Numbered from the stretch's first letter, positions 43,101-52,100 are shown. The stretch: DNA of 64,000 bases from Clostridium sp031626875 (GCF_031626875.1 NZ_JANDMF010000001.1:1-64000); one strand, 5' to 3'. Notes: a model not told the origin generated them from the sequence alone. Translations and numbers: made by a program.

Positions 43101-44922
43101 TATCCCTATCTAAAATCAATTTGTCAACCTTAACATTTCTTTCCTCTTCACCTTTGACAGTTAGATTCAAATTATCATAGCTACCTTTCTTTAAATCAAC
43201 TTTTCCAGAATATACTCCATTTAATTTTTCATCAGTTAATTTTCCCAATACTTTATTCCCATCATTTAAAGTTATATTTAAAACCTTATAATCTAAATCA
43301 GTAACAACCTTATGTGAATCATCATTATATAAGAATGTTAAATCCATAGTTTGGGGAATAATTATGCTTATATTAGAACCATGATCTACTCCATTAGCAC
43401 CATAATTTTCAGGATCCCATGTATAATTTAAAGCTATTTTATACTCATATCTACCTCCCTTAACACCTTTAAAAGTCTTCTTATAATTACCATTTCCTAT
43501 ATAATCTAATTTAAGAGCTTTATCTGCAGGATTCCATGTTCCATCTGTGCCTTCAATACCTGTAGATAAAGAACCTGGAATAGTAACATTCCTTCCTTCA
43601 TATTTAGGAAAATTCACAACAGATTTCCCATCATTAACGTCCTTATTGCTTGGATCTAATATCTCCTTTCCATCTACTATAAATTTATACTGAATTTCTT
43701 TTGCATCATCTCCTACCCTTATAGTAGTTGACCACACTCCATCATCAGACCTTGTTAAAGCAGTATTATCTTTACTCCATTCATTAATATTACTAGTTAA
43801 AGAAACTTTTTTAGCCTCTGCATTTTTATAATTAAAGGTAATAGTTCCATTATCATTTACTACTGGACTTTTCACTTCTACTATTTGAGATTTAAGGCCT
43901 ACTGCTAAAGCTACTTCATCTGGATTATTTATAGAATCTATAATTTTACCTTCCTTTATATCCACAATAAATACAACATTTTTTTCTGAATCAAGTTTTA
44001 ATGAAACATTGTCTGTCTTTGGTATTCCTCCATCGTCAAAACTATAATTTACAATTCCCTTATATTCATAATTTCCTGCCTTCAATATAGATGTATACAA
44101 AAACTTACTAGAATCTATCTGATGCATATCAAAACTCTTACTTGTTACATCCCAATCACCATCTCCACTTCTTACAGTCCCAATAAGTGATACATTTTTC
44201 AAAATTTCAGGGTTATCTACCGAATTTTCGGTAACGTTTCCAATGCAATCTGAAAAAAATGTTACACTTTCTGTTCCTTCAGGAATTACTATCTTTTGAT
44301 TTGCAGCAGCTTCTCCATTGTTCCAAGCTCCATTATATGCAATTTTAAATTCCATAGTGCCTGATTTTGTCACTTTAAATGTCTTTTTATAAATCCCTCC
44401 ACCTACATAATCTAATTTAAAATCATCATCTGAAGGGTCCCATGACTTTCCACCCAAACACTTATCTAATTCACCTGTTAGTATAGCTTTTGATTTGAAT
44501 TGATCTGGGTTGTTAACTGAATCATATACTTTTTTATTTTTATAATCTAATCTAAAAGTAATATCCTTGTCCTCTTTTAAATTTAACAAAACATTGTCTT
44601 GTCCACCATCTTTACCATAACTCTCATCCCATGCTCCATTCATAGCTATTTTATATTCATATTTTTCATTAGCTTTTAATTTAAGTGTAGCTTCATAAAC
44701 TCCATTTTTATATTCCTTAAGTTTTCCAAAGTAGTTTTTTGGGTTCCAATCTTCCCCTAAATTATTGTCTTTCATAAGGTTTCCAACCAATACAGCAACT
44801 GAATCTGCTTTTACACTGGATTCAACTGCTCTAACTTTACTTAAAGATAAATTGTTAAACAGAGTAAATAAAAACATTACTAAAGTGAACCAAGTTATCC
44901 TTCTAAAATTATTTTTCCTCAT
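40144..44922 (-). CDS. Secreted multidomain amylopullulanase (GH13)
   Basis: 1592 residues from the ATG behind GGGAGGG; the longer frame adds 28 residues without a ribosome site. A signal peptide (about 1-35, basic start then LVMFLFTLFNNLSLS) is followed by a series of starch-enzyme accessory modules: X25-like units recognised by YEYKIAMNGAWDESYG, EFKIAYNGAWNNG, YEYKGIVNYSF and YEYKIALNYTWDPENYG, plus a CBM48-like unit (about 350-440). The GH13 barrel spans about 765-1225: DGVYNH (region I), GWRLDVANE (II, nucleophile Asp near 1048), IIGEIW (III, acid Glu) and VGSHDTQR (IV). The C-terminus has TAKTGD, a hydrophobic helix and KKKK, like a sortase signal without LPxTG. Degrades alpha-1,4/1,6 glucans outside the cell. 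Inserted between rpsT and holA. Confidence 0.9.
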   Translation of the reverse strand: MRKNNFRRITWFTLVMFLFTLFNNLSLSKVRAVESSVKADSVAVLVGNLMKDNNLGEDWNPKNYFGKLKEYKNGVYEATLKLKANEKYEYKIAMNGAWDESYGKDGGQDNVLLNLKEDKDITFRLDYKNKKVYDSVNNPDQFKSKAILTGELDKCLGGKSWDPSDDDFKLDYVGGGIYKKTFKVTKSGTMEFKIAYNGAWNNGEAAANQKIVIPEGTESVTFFSDCIGNVTENSVDNPEILKNVSLIGTVRSGDGDWDVTSKSFDMHQIDSSKFLYTSILKAGNYEYKGIVNYSFDDGGIPKTDNVSLKLDSEKNVVFIVDIKEGKIIDSINNPDEVALAVGLKSQIVEVKSPVVNDNGTITFNYKNAEAKKVSLTSNINEWSKDNTALTRSDDGVWSTTIRVGDDAKEIQYKFIVDGKEILDPSNKDVNDGKSVVNFPKYEGRNVTIPGSLSTGIEGTDGTWNPADKALKLDYIGNGNYKKTFKGVKGGRYEYKIALNYTWDPENYGANGVDHGSNISIIIPQTMDLTFLYNDDSHKVVTDLDYKVLNITLNDGNKVLGKLTDEKLNGVYSGKVDLKKGSYDNLNLTVKGEEERNVKVDKLILDRDRTVTFSYDPKTEICFNDASDEKVDNDSIYYNSRIEEYKSPYGAVSVGTPIKFSLKVKKDIGKEGKMILSTPKGIKVIDMNKNGNFDDGNDRWTSTYTPETIGTFSYYFVISNGSDVKAYGDDDGYFAEGKVGNLGEVKNYEFNVSTKDFKTPDWLKNGVIYQIYPDRFFNGDKDNDYMQKYARGTTPYEFISDWYSLPKDPDLMLKDGYVYPSNANKGDVNAWSNDLYGGDLKGIEEKINYLKSVGVTVLYLNPVGQSISSHRYDTTDYTKLDAQLGKMEDFINLAKVAKENGMHIILDGVYNHVSDDSVYFDRYGKYVAKGRPLGAYQYWSHVYDEINNSGLSQVDAEKKVTDYYNSIGITDLHYKDWFIVNNAKTAEKDSKGNETGKYYYSYEGWSGYDSMPVIQALNGSEYNVKSWRNEVIDGDNSVARQWLRDGSNGWRLDVANEISDETWRAFRKTVKEEGDNAIIGEIWTDASSYIIGDMYDSVMNYRFRGAMLNFVKGTQDDNKTRVTAKDSMNELEKMREQYPREALEAMMNLVGSHDTQRVLSALDGAQKSTRGFANPATDLAKAKMRLIPFLQMTYIGAPTIYYGDEIGMVGCDDPDNRRAFTWGKGDKELVEWYAKLAAIRNGYSSLRTGEVSVPQMPKEFENDVMAYLRSDDDSKALVVANREEKEVETTFTVPGVKEGTTLTNILNDKEIYKVEDGKVTVRVPALGGVILVDKVKEINFNKDGLKDAYNTDSVVKNRIIPETDKEIEDKISKAENGSEVVISNMNEGISGNLLEYIVNSGKDLKIVIKRGNIKITIKDVKKLKETLSDQGLTDFKVLVNDNLDNEVKNLNLIDKFNIKTNLKDGALGTDMMLEVSVDKNNDGKELYCYYIAGSDNFVLAGKGEVQNGIFTFVTNHFSDYIIVDNEITNKDPENKDKDKKLTSANNDDEDSNGEKSATAKTGDMASENEFILLISMLFVAFAGFRYSYKKKKA

Positions 44923-44958
44923 TACTTTTCCCTCCCAGCATATATATTTATATGGAAT

Positions 44959-44980
44959 ATTATACCACATACCGTTTACA
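44959..44980 (-). promoter_or_regulatory. Promoter and cre-like site of pullulanase gene
   Basis: TATAAT (44959-44964) lies about 40 bases before the start on the minus strand. Immediately upstream TGTAAACGGTATGT (44967-44980) matches 12 of 14 positions of the catabolite response element TGWAANCGNTNWCA. CcpA bound here would overlap polymerase. The -35 (TATATA) is weak. Confidence 0.55.
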
Positions 44981-45035
44981 TTATATATAGCTAGAGGTTT
45001 GTGCACTTCTACAAATTAATGAGTCTCCTAGTCAC

Positions 45036-45093
45036 ATTAATAGAGAGTTGAAAAAGAAAATTTAATTTTCTCCATTTTCAACTCTCTATTAAT
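45036..45093 (-). terminator. Long nested hairpin after holA
   Basis: A perfect 19-bp outer stem (45036-45054 with 45075-45093) encloses a smaller hairpin AGAAAAT/ATTTTCT that on the minus strand is followed by TTTT. The inner stem plus T run could be the terminator of the competence/holA unit. Confidence 0.7.
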
Positions 45094-45099
45094 TAAACT

Positions 45100-46134
45100 C
45101 TATTTTTTTATCATCAATGTATTTAGAAGTAATAATTCTAACTCCATAGTCTTATCTACTCCTGAAGATTTTAGTCTTGCTTCTGTTTTTACTGAAAGTT
45201 TTATTAAATCTTCTAATTGTCTTCTTGAAAATTTAGAACTTAAATTCATTAATTTCTCACACACAAATGCTGGAACCCTAAGTTCTGACATAAAATCATT
45301 GACCTTTTTTCCTTTTTCCATTCCAAGCTTTATATTATATAATTTCTTAAATTGAGATTCTATAGATGTTACTATTAACATATGTTGATCTGCTTTAAAC
45401 AATAAATCATCCATAATATCTATAGCCTTTTCTATTTTTCTTTGAGAAATAAGGTCAACTAAATCAAATATATCATCTTCACTTTTAGAAGGAATAAGTT
45501 TATCTATATCTTCTTTTTTTATTTCCCTATCCACAGTATAATCTATTAGCTTATCTACTTCCCGTCTTATAACATTAAAGTTATTTTGCACTCTTTCACA
45601 AAAATACCTTAATTCAATTTTTCCTATATTTTTACCTTTTTCACTAAAAACATCTTCAACTTTTCTTACAAATCTATCTCTTTTTAGTTTTTCAAAATGA
45701 ACTATTTCTGTAATTTTATCTAAAGCCATTAATTTTTTGTTCTTCTTAGGATTTTCTCTTTTATCATTAAAGACATAGTACATTATAAATACCGTAAAGT
45801 TTGGCATATCCTTCAAATATTCTTTAATTCCATTATATAACTTAGTAGATGAACTATCTGTCTTATCTCTTAAGAAATTAGCCCTATATACTAAAACAAC
45901 TTTTTTCTCTCCCATGAAAGGCATGGTTTCACAAGCATTCATAATATCATCCATAGTGGCAGTTAACCCATCTATCCTTATATAATTTAAATCTTCAAAT
46001 CCACCAATTAAAATTGGTTTTGATAAAACTTCTATTCCTTCTTTAATTAGTTCTTCGTCTCCACCACAAAATACATATGAATTTTTTATAGATTTATTTT
46101 TAATTTCTTTTTCAAATATATCACTAGTAATCAA
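45100..46134 (-). CDS. holA: DNA polymerase III delta subunit
   Basis: 344 residues from a TTG six bases after AAGGCGG, giving the N-terminus ITSDIFEKEIKN after Met; the longer ATG frame has no ribosome site. Delta opens the beta clamp within the clamp loader. The fold is an AAA-like N-domain (YVFCGGDEELIKEGI in place of a Walker A, as normal for delta), PFMGEKKVVLVYRANFL, then FCERVQNNFNVIRREVDKLIDY and the C-terminal collar region. Behind comEC, the same pair as in Bacillus (comEC-yqeN). Confidence 0.92.
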   Translation of the reverse strand: MITSDIFEKEIKNKSIKNSYVFCGGDEELIKEGIEVLSKPILIGGFEDLNYIRIDGLTATMDDIMNACETMPFMGEKKVVLVYRANFLRDKTDSSSTKLYNGIKEYLKDMPNFTVFIMYYVFNDKRENPKKNKKLMALDKITEIVHFEKLKRDRFVRKVEDVFSEKGKNIGKIELRYFCERVQNNFNVIRREVDKLIDYTVDREIKKEDIDKLIPSKSEDDIFDLVDLISQRKIEKAIDIMDDLLFKADQHMLIVTSIESQFKKLYNIKLGMEKGKKVNDFMSELRVPAFVCEKLMNLSSKFSRRQLEDLIKLSVKTEARLKSSGVDKTMELELLLLNTLMIKK

Positions 46135-46208
46135 GTTAATCCGCCTTTCATCTATACACTCTCTAAGGAACAATCAAAAAGTCAGTTCGCCAGACTATTT
46201 TCATATCC

Positions 46209-47912
46209 CTAATAATATAAAAGTTTATCTCCAAAAACAAATAAACATTTTGATTTTTTTTCTACAAAATTAATTATATCATAAGTTCTCTTTAAGTTTT
46301 CCTTCTTATTTATCTTTAACAAATACTCTTTCCCTTTTAATTGCAATATAAAATTTTTACCTTCTGCTTTAATCTTTAATACATTTTTCATATTAATAGA
46401 TTTTGCTTCTCTAATTCCTTCATCTGCTAAGTTTATCTTTTTAAGTTTTTTCATATCAATATTTCTTGTAGCAGAAATTATTTTTCTCTCTCCCATATAG
46501 GATAATAATAATCCTCCTTCTTTTAAATATTCTACTTTAGCTATAGGACTATATAAATTTATTAAAACAGTTAATACAGCTGCTATTGGTAAAATCTTTA
46601 ACTTTTTAATACCTTTAAAATAAAAATATGCACCTATAAACATAGAACAATAAATCATTACCACTCCATCATTTACTATATAAGAATTGCCACTTATATC
46701 ATATAAATACTCTGTACATATATCTAAAAGATTTATAACTTTTAATAACACAAATGAAATTAAATCAAATAGCTCTTGTATAGGAAGTGCTATTAATAGA
46801 AAATTACCTAATATAATTAAAATATTTAAAATTGGCTCTAAAATCAAGTTACCTAAAATAAAGGTCAAAGAACACTCATTAAAAGAATACATTATAACAG
46901 GCATAGTAAAAACTTGAGCTGCCAAAGATGTAGCTATAGTCTTTCTTATATACTTTGGTAATCTATATAATTTATTATTTAATCCTTTAGAAAACAAAAT
47001 CATTCCAAGTGTAGCTAGAAACGATAATGTAAATCCTAATTGAAAAATAGCATACGGAGTAAATAATATTATAATCCCTGCACTTAAAGCTAAAGCACTT
47101 AAAGGATTATAATTCTTTTTAGCATTTGGAGCTAAAGAAAACATAACTATCATAAATAATGCTCTGAGCGCAGAAAATGCCGCTCCTGTAAGCAATACAT
47201 ATAATGAGGTAACCCCTAATGATATTCCTTTTCCTAAAAAAATCCTTAGTAAAGAAAACACTAACACCACATGCAACCCAGAAACACTTATAGCATGTAT
47301 AACCCCTAAGGTTTTCATTTCCTCTTGATCTTCACCATCCAAATATTCAGAATAACCAAAAGCTAAAGATGCTATTAAAGCCCCTTTTCTTTGTCCTAAA
47401 TTTTCTTTGAGTTTTGCATATATATTTTCTCTTATGCTGTACAGTCTTCCCACTAAACTCTTATCTAATTTTTTTACATTTTTAACACTTAAAGTCCCTA
47501 CTATGCCTTTTTCTTTATCTACTTCTTTTTCAAAGTCACCTTCCACATAAATATTGTCGCCTAAAGAATATTTAGAATTTTCTCCTTGAAGGTACATTCT
47601 TTTTCCATTAAATGTACCAATTTTACTATAGCTCTTCTCTTCAATCACCTGAACTTTTCCACTAAATTTATTGCTAGAACTTATATTATAATAACTTATA
47701 TTATTTACTAATCCTAAAGCAAAAAATAGAATTATAATAATAGTAAATATAGAATTTGTATTAATATATACAAATATAAAAAAAAGGCAAGCAGAGGTTA
47801 CTGCTAGCCATAAAAAATCATCATATATTCCATAAATTATAGATCCAAATATTAATGATAGGGATATATAAATGATAGGCATACTAACCTTTTCTATATC
47901 TCTGATTTTCAT
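46209..47912 (-). CDS. comEC: ComEC/Rec2-family membrane channel protein
   Basis: 567 residues. In competent bacteria ComEC carries single-stranded DNA across the membrane. The N-terminal part has several membrane segments and an OB-like DUF4131 region (about 80-150, FSGKVQVIEEKSYSKIG). The competence core has the signature VIHAISVSGLHVVLVFSL (about 208-225) and about eight further membrane helices. It ends soon after, without the C-terminal metallo-beta-lactamase domain of Bacillus ComEC; the last 90 residues are a short soluble tail. ATG after GAGGTGAT. No other DNA-uptake genes are in the window, so natural competence cannot be claimed. Confidence 0.9.
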   Translation of the reverse strand: MKIRDIEKVSMPIIYISLSLIFGSIIYGIYDDFLWLAVTSACLFFIFVYINTNSIFTIIIILFFALGLVNNISYYNISSSNKFSGKVQVIEEKSYSKIGTFNGKRMYLQGENSKYSLGDNIYVEGDFEKEVDKEKGIVGTLSVKNVKKLDKSLVGRLYSIRENIYAKLKENLGQRKGALIASLAFGYSEYLDGEDQEEMKTLGVIHAISVSGLHVVLVFSLLRIFLGKGISLGVTSLYVLLTGAAFSALRALFMIVMFSLAPNAKKNYNPLSALALSAGIIILFTPYAIFQLGFTLSFLATLGMILFSKGLNNKLYRLPKYIRKTIATSLAAQVFTMPVIMYSFNECSLTFILGNLILEPILNILIILGNFLLIALPIQELFDLISFVLLKVINLLDICTEYLYDISGNSYIVNDGVVMIYCSMFIGAYFYFKGIKKLKILPIAAVLTVLINLYSPIAKVEYLKEGGLLLSYMGERKIISATRNIDMKKLKKINLADEGIREAKSINMKNVLKIKAEGKNFILQLKGKEYLLKINKKENLKRTYDIINFVEKKSKCLFVFGDKLLYY

Positions 47913-47934
47913 AGATAAATCACCTCATCATTAA

Positions 47935-50424
47935 TCATTGACATCTTTTCAATATTAATTCATATATTAAGTTAATCAAGATAATAACTCCTAATTTTAT
48001 TAAACTATAGGATGTTAAAGCCAATCCATTTAAGAGAACTAATCCACCTATTGAAGCAAGCCATAAAACTATTCCAGTAATAAATAAAATCAATTGAATA
48101 GATACCTTCTTAAATGATATTGAAATATTAAAAAATACATGTATTATGATAAATGCTCCTAATGTTGCTATTAATATTTCTTGAAAATTACTATTCACAT
48201 CATATAGTGCGCCCAAAACAAGCATACTATTTACAATACCTCTTAAAATATATCTTTTATCCTTACCTTTAGGCGAACTAATTAAAGCTAAAAATAATGG
48301 TATAGCTAAAACCACATTTACCACAAATATCGGTATATAATTCATCCTTATTTCAGTATTTATCATAGGTAAAGAATTAACTACAACTATTTCTGAAAAT
48401 AGTAATGATATTAATGCAGTTTCAACTTTATCTATTCCTTCGTTAAATCTCTTGGCTGTATCAAATATGCTCAAAAATCCTTTTAAATAATTATTCTTAA
48501 TGAATAAATCTGCTGCATTTTTTATTATCTTTGGAGCATTTCCTTTTCCTATTCCTAAGCTAGATAAACTTATTGCTGGTAAATCACCCAAGTTTTCTCC
48601 ACTTGCTGCTACTTTATATTTGTCTTTAATAAATAAGCCTATTATCTTAGCTTTAAGTTCTGGAGTAACTCTTGAAAATACTCTTGTTTTTCCAACTGTA
48701 TCAATAAGTTCTTCATTTCCTAAAGAATAAATCTCAACACCACTAATAACTTTACTATTTGATGAAGTCAACTTTGCTTTTTTACCTATCGAAGTTGCTA
48801 CTATTTTATTATCATCAGTAATCATAATGGGTATGATACCTCTATTTTTAATTTCTTCCATATCATTTTCTAAGTCATCATTTAAAGGATTATCTAAAGC
48901 AACTAATCCTACAAAGACTAAATTATTTTCTATATTTTCTTCCCTTGATGGAGTGTAATTAAAACTTCTGTAGGCTATCCCTTGTGTAATTAATCCTTCC
49001 AAAGAAAAATTATAATCAACAGCTTTGATTCTTTCTATATCTTCAGGGGTAATTTCTTTCTCTAGCCCATCAATCATTATATGACTGCATCTATCAAGTA
49101 CAGCATCAACATTTCCTCTTGAATTTGACCTTGAACCTTGCTTTACTTTGTTTACTGTTGTTATTACCCTTTTATCTGTATCCATAGGAATTTCAAAAAC
49201 TCTTCTATGATCTCCCTCTAGCATAGATTTATATACCATCTTTTCATTTGCAAATTTTAAATATGCTACTTCTTTTAATTCACCCTCGCCAATATCTTGC
49301 TCTGAATCATAAGTAGCATTGTTACAAAGCACTATGGTTTCAATTAACCTTTTAACTGTAATCTCTCTATTATATGTAATTTCTTTACCGTTAACAATTC
49401 TATTATTTACATACAACTTATCTACAGTCATTTTTGCCTTTGTAACTGAACCAATTTTATCCATAAAAAGAATTTCTATTTCACTTATTATATCTAATGT
49501 AGACACATTTACTAAATCTATACCTTTTTTATGTAAATCTTTTTTTAATATTATTACATATAAAAAAGCAATGCTTATAAAAGGTATACTCTGTATAGCA
49601 AATAAAGATAAACTCAATTGATAAAAATCCTTCATAAAATAATAGCTTAAAATAGATGCAGAAACTGCAACCAACAAAAGTATAAAGATTATTTTTCCAA
49701 GTCTCTTTTCTATTTTTTTGCCTAAAGTATGTTTATTTTTATTAGAATGCATTATCAAAGTAAACATTTTTCCAAGCTCTGTTGAATCACCTGTTTCAAC
49801 CACAATTCCAGATCCTTCACCTTCTATAACTACAGAACCTTTAAATAACATGTTTTTCATTTCTTCTATAGAAAAAATATCATCATCTATTTTACTATCA
49901 AATTTATCCTTTAAAAAATTTTCTCCAGTAATATTTTTTTCATCAACCTTTATCTCTGTTGCTGTAATTATTCTAATATCTGCTGGAACTAATGAGCCTT
50001 TGGAAAAATATACTATATCACCTTTTACTAACTCTTCAGATTTAATTACTTTTGTAACACCATCACGAAGTACTTTAGTATTTGTATTGTTCAAATTTTG
50101 TAAAAATTTTGTTTTGTTTGCCTTGCTCTTTGCATGAGCTATTTTTATTAATAAACTTATAAATATAATAGCAGTAGATATGCTTCCCATAACATATTCA
50201 CTAAGATAAAATAAAACACCTGCTATTGCAATACTTAAAAAAATATATATACTGAAAAAATTTTTTAAAGATGTCATAATTCCTCTGTTATGCATAACAA
50301 AGACTTTATTATCACCTGACCCTTTTCTTCGTTTCTCACATTCTTCTTCATTTAATCCCTTATATATATCACTTTTAAGCATTTCAACAATAGCTTTCCA
50401 AGAATTATTGCTATAAATGTTCAA
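47935..50424 (-). CDS. P-type ATPase-like protein with degenerate catalytic motifs
   Basis: 829 residues from a TTG six bases after GGAGGA; the longer ATG frame overlaps that site. The fold is a cation P-type ATPase of the calcium-pump kind, in normal order: N-terminal cation-ATPase domain, two plus two membrane helices, actuator, P and N domains, four or more C-terminal helices. The key motifs are altered: DKTGTLT reads DKIGSVT (Asp near 322 kept), TGES reads TGEN, KGAPE reads RGNVD, MITGD reads MITDD, TGDGVND reads SGENLGD, and the M4 PEGL ion-binding loop is replaced by SIPFIS. Active transport is thus doubtful. It lies 22 bases before comEC, in one operon with comEC and holA. The second P-ATPase in this window has all motifs intact. 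Confidence 0.85.
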   Translation of the reverse strand: MNIYSNNSWKAIVEMLKSDIYKGLNEEECEKRRKGSGDNKVFVMHNRGIMTSLKNFFSIYIFLSIAIAGVLFYLSEYVMGSISTAIIFISLLIKIAHAKSKANKTKFLQNLNNTNTKVLRDGVTKVIKSEELVKGDIVYFSKGSLVPADIRIITATEIKVDEKNITGENFLKDKFDSKIDDDIFSIEEMKNMLFKGSVVIEGEGSGIVVETGDSTELGKMFTLIMHSNKNKHTLGKKIEKRLGKIIFILLLVAVSASILSYYFMKDFYQLSLSLFAIQSIPFISIAFLYVIILKKDLHKKGIDLVNVSTLDIISEIEILFMDKIGSVTKAKMTVDKLYVNNRIVNGKEITYNREITVKRLIETIVLCNNATYDSEQDIGEGELKEVAYLKFANEKMVYKSMLEGDHRRVFEIPMDTDKRVITTVNKVKQGSRSNSRGNVDAVLDRCSHIMIDGLEKEITPEDIERIKAVDYNFSLEGLITQGIAYRSFNYTPSREENIENNLVFVGLVALDNPLNDDLENDMEEIKNRGIIPIMITDDNKIVATSIGKKAKLTSSNSKVISGVEIYSLGNEELIDTVGKTRVFSRVTPELKAKIIGLFIKDKYKVAASGENLGDLPAISLSSLGIGKGNAPKIIKNAADLFIKNNYLKGFLSIFDTAKRFNEGIDKVETALISLLFSEIVVVNSLPMINTEIRMNYIPIFVVNVVLAIPLFLALISSPKGKDKRYILRGIVNSMLVLGALYDVNSNFQEILIATLGAFIIIHVFFNISISFKKVSIQLILFITGIVLWLASIGGLVLLNGLALTSYSLIKLGVIILINLIYELILKRCQ

Positions 50425-50442
50425 AATGCATCCTCCATTCAT

Positions 50443-50831
50443 GTGATTCTTTATACCTTAATATATTATAATATATTTTCGAGTATCCTTACATATTTTT
50501 TATAAAAAAAATCAAATAAAAAACTAAAATACTAAATTAGCCCATATTTTATTGTTTAATCTCTAACTTTTTAGGATTAAATTTATAATCTATTATTTTT
50601 TTTAATGACACTTAATTATTTTAAAGGCACACTGCACTAGTTACATGCATTATGCATAATCCTTAAGTCATATTGCACAACTTTCTATTAACATTTCTTT
50701 TTATTATACTTTTTTGTGTTTGTTTAGCTATTTTTCTTTATAATCCAACAAATTTGTCCTTTTTTCAATATTATGTTATTATTATATGAAGAGATTGTGT
50801 TCATTCTCTAATATAAAATATAGGTGATTAT
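50443..50831. other. Divergent intergenic region
   Basis: About 390 very AT-rich bases between two divergent genes. I find no open frame of note or RNA gene. A short palindrome ATGCATTATGCAT is near 50647. A possible plus-strand promoter for the next gene is TTGTCC (50754-50759), 17 bases, TATTAT (50777-50782). The promoter for the ATPase-comEC-holA unit on the other strand is not clear. Confidence 0.5.
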
Positions 50832-51980
50832 ATGAAAAAATTTACATCAATTGTCTTTGCAATTGTACTTTTATCAATTAATGTGCCTCTTATTGCTGAA
50901 GCTAGTCCATTAGATGATACTAAATTTGAATTTAACATTGTTTCTGATGAAGTAAGATTAATAGATGTTGATATTTCAAATTCAAAGAAAGATGTTGAAG
51001 AACTTCAAGCAGAAATAGCAACTAATGAAGAATCTATAAAAAAGATTCAAACTGAAATTAATAGTAATCAAGGAAAAATTACTTCTCTAAATGAAGAAGT
51101 TAATAAATCAGAAGATACATTGTCTATGCGATTAAGAGAAATGTATAAGAGTGGTAGTTACTCTGAATTAAGTTACTTAGCTTTTATTACTGAGGCTGAA
51201 AGTGTTGGTGACTTTTTTGAAAGGCTTAATTCTTGTAGATTGCTTATTACACAGGATAAAAAATTAGTAGATGGAATACATGAAAAAGTTAGTCAACTTA
51301 CTGAATCTATTAATTCTATTACTAAGCAAAAAGAAGATTTATCATCTAAAAATAAAGAAATTCAAACAAAAATAGATGATATAAAAAAGCAAGAAGCTAT
51401 AATTGCAGAAAATAAAGCTAAACTTGATGCTGAAAGAGCTCGTATAGCAGAGGAAGTTCGTCAAAATGAAGACAACCTTATTAAAAATTCAGTTTCAATT
51501 ATTAATTCTAGTAATGATGCAAAAGCACTAAGTGAAGCTATTGATAATTTAAAGGGGTTATTACCTCAACTTACTACTGATTCTGTAAAAGCGACAGCTA
51601 ATAATGCTATTGCAAAAGGTAATAAAAAAATAGCTGCATTAAAGCAGCCAGAAACTACTGTTTCAGGTGGAGCTCCAACTACATATAAGAAAACTTTAAG
51701 TATGGAGGCCACTGCTTATACTGCCAATTCAATAACTGCAACAGGAACAACTCCAGTTAGAAATCCTAACGGATTGAGCACTATAGCTGTTGATCCTAGA
51801 GTAATTCCTTTAGGAAGTAAAGTATATGTAGTTGGATATGGTTATGCTATAGCCGCTGATACTGGTGGAGCTATTAAGGGAAATATTATAGATTTATTTT
51901 TAAATAGTAACCAAGAATGTATCAATTGGGGAAGAAGAAATGTTACTGTTTATGTTATTGCTTATAAAGGTGAATGGTAA
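50832..51980 (+). CDS. Exported coiled-coil protein with C-terminal 3D domain
   Basis: 382 residues. Signal peptide (about 1-25, ending in IAEA). Residues about 35-265 are a long coiled coil of the PcsB/CwlO N-terminal type, with the conserved MRLREMYKSGSYSELSYLAFI segment. The C-terminal 90 residues form a 3D domain (named for three Asp): MEATAYTANS, GLSTIAVDPRVIPLGSKVYV, AADTGGAIKGNIIDLF. 3D domains are related to MltA lytic transglycosylases and occur in wall enzymes such as resuscitation factors, so it probably cleaves or binds peptidoglycan. ATG after AGGTGAT. A single gene ending in a strong terminator. Confidence 0.88.
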   Translation: MKKFTSIVFAIVLLSINVPLIAEASPLDDTKFEFNIVSDEVRLIDVDISNSKKDVEELQAEIATNEESIKKIQTEINSNQGKITSLNEEVNKSEDTLSMRLREMYKSGSYSELSYLAFITEAESVGDFFERLNSCRLLITQDKKLVDGIHEKVSQLTESINSITKQKEDLSSKNKEIQTKIDDIKKQEAIIAENKAKLDAERARIAEEVRQNEDNLIKNSVSIINSSNDAKALSEAIDNLKGLLPQLTTDSVKATANNAIAKGNKKIAALKQPETTVSGGAPTTYKKTLSMEATAYTANSITATGTTPVRNPNGLSTIAVDPRVIPLGSKVYVVGYGYAIAADTGGAIKGNIIDLFLNSNQECINWGRRNVTVYVIAYKGEW

Positions 51981-51987
51981 AATAAGC

Positions 51988-52037
51988 AGACAAGCTACAA
52001 CTTAATTATTTGAGTTGTAGCTTGTCTATCTTATTTT
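51988..52037 (+). terminator. Terminator after 3D-domain gene
   Basis: Perfect 15-bp stem (51988-52002 with 52013-52027), ten-base loop, then ATCTTATTTTC. Confidence 0.8.
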
Positions 52038-52100
52038 CACTTTTTAGACAATTTATCTTTTCTTATTTGATTTTTTAATCATATTCTTTTATCTCTCCAA

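Noticed and set aside
47935..50424. Frameshift or decay explanation for the degenerate ATPase
   Set aside because: The reading frame is uninterrupted over 829 codons with a good ribosome site and tight operon spacing, so simple pseudogene decay is not supported.
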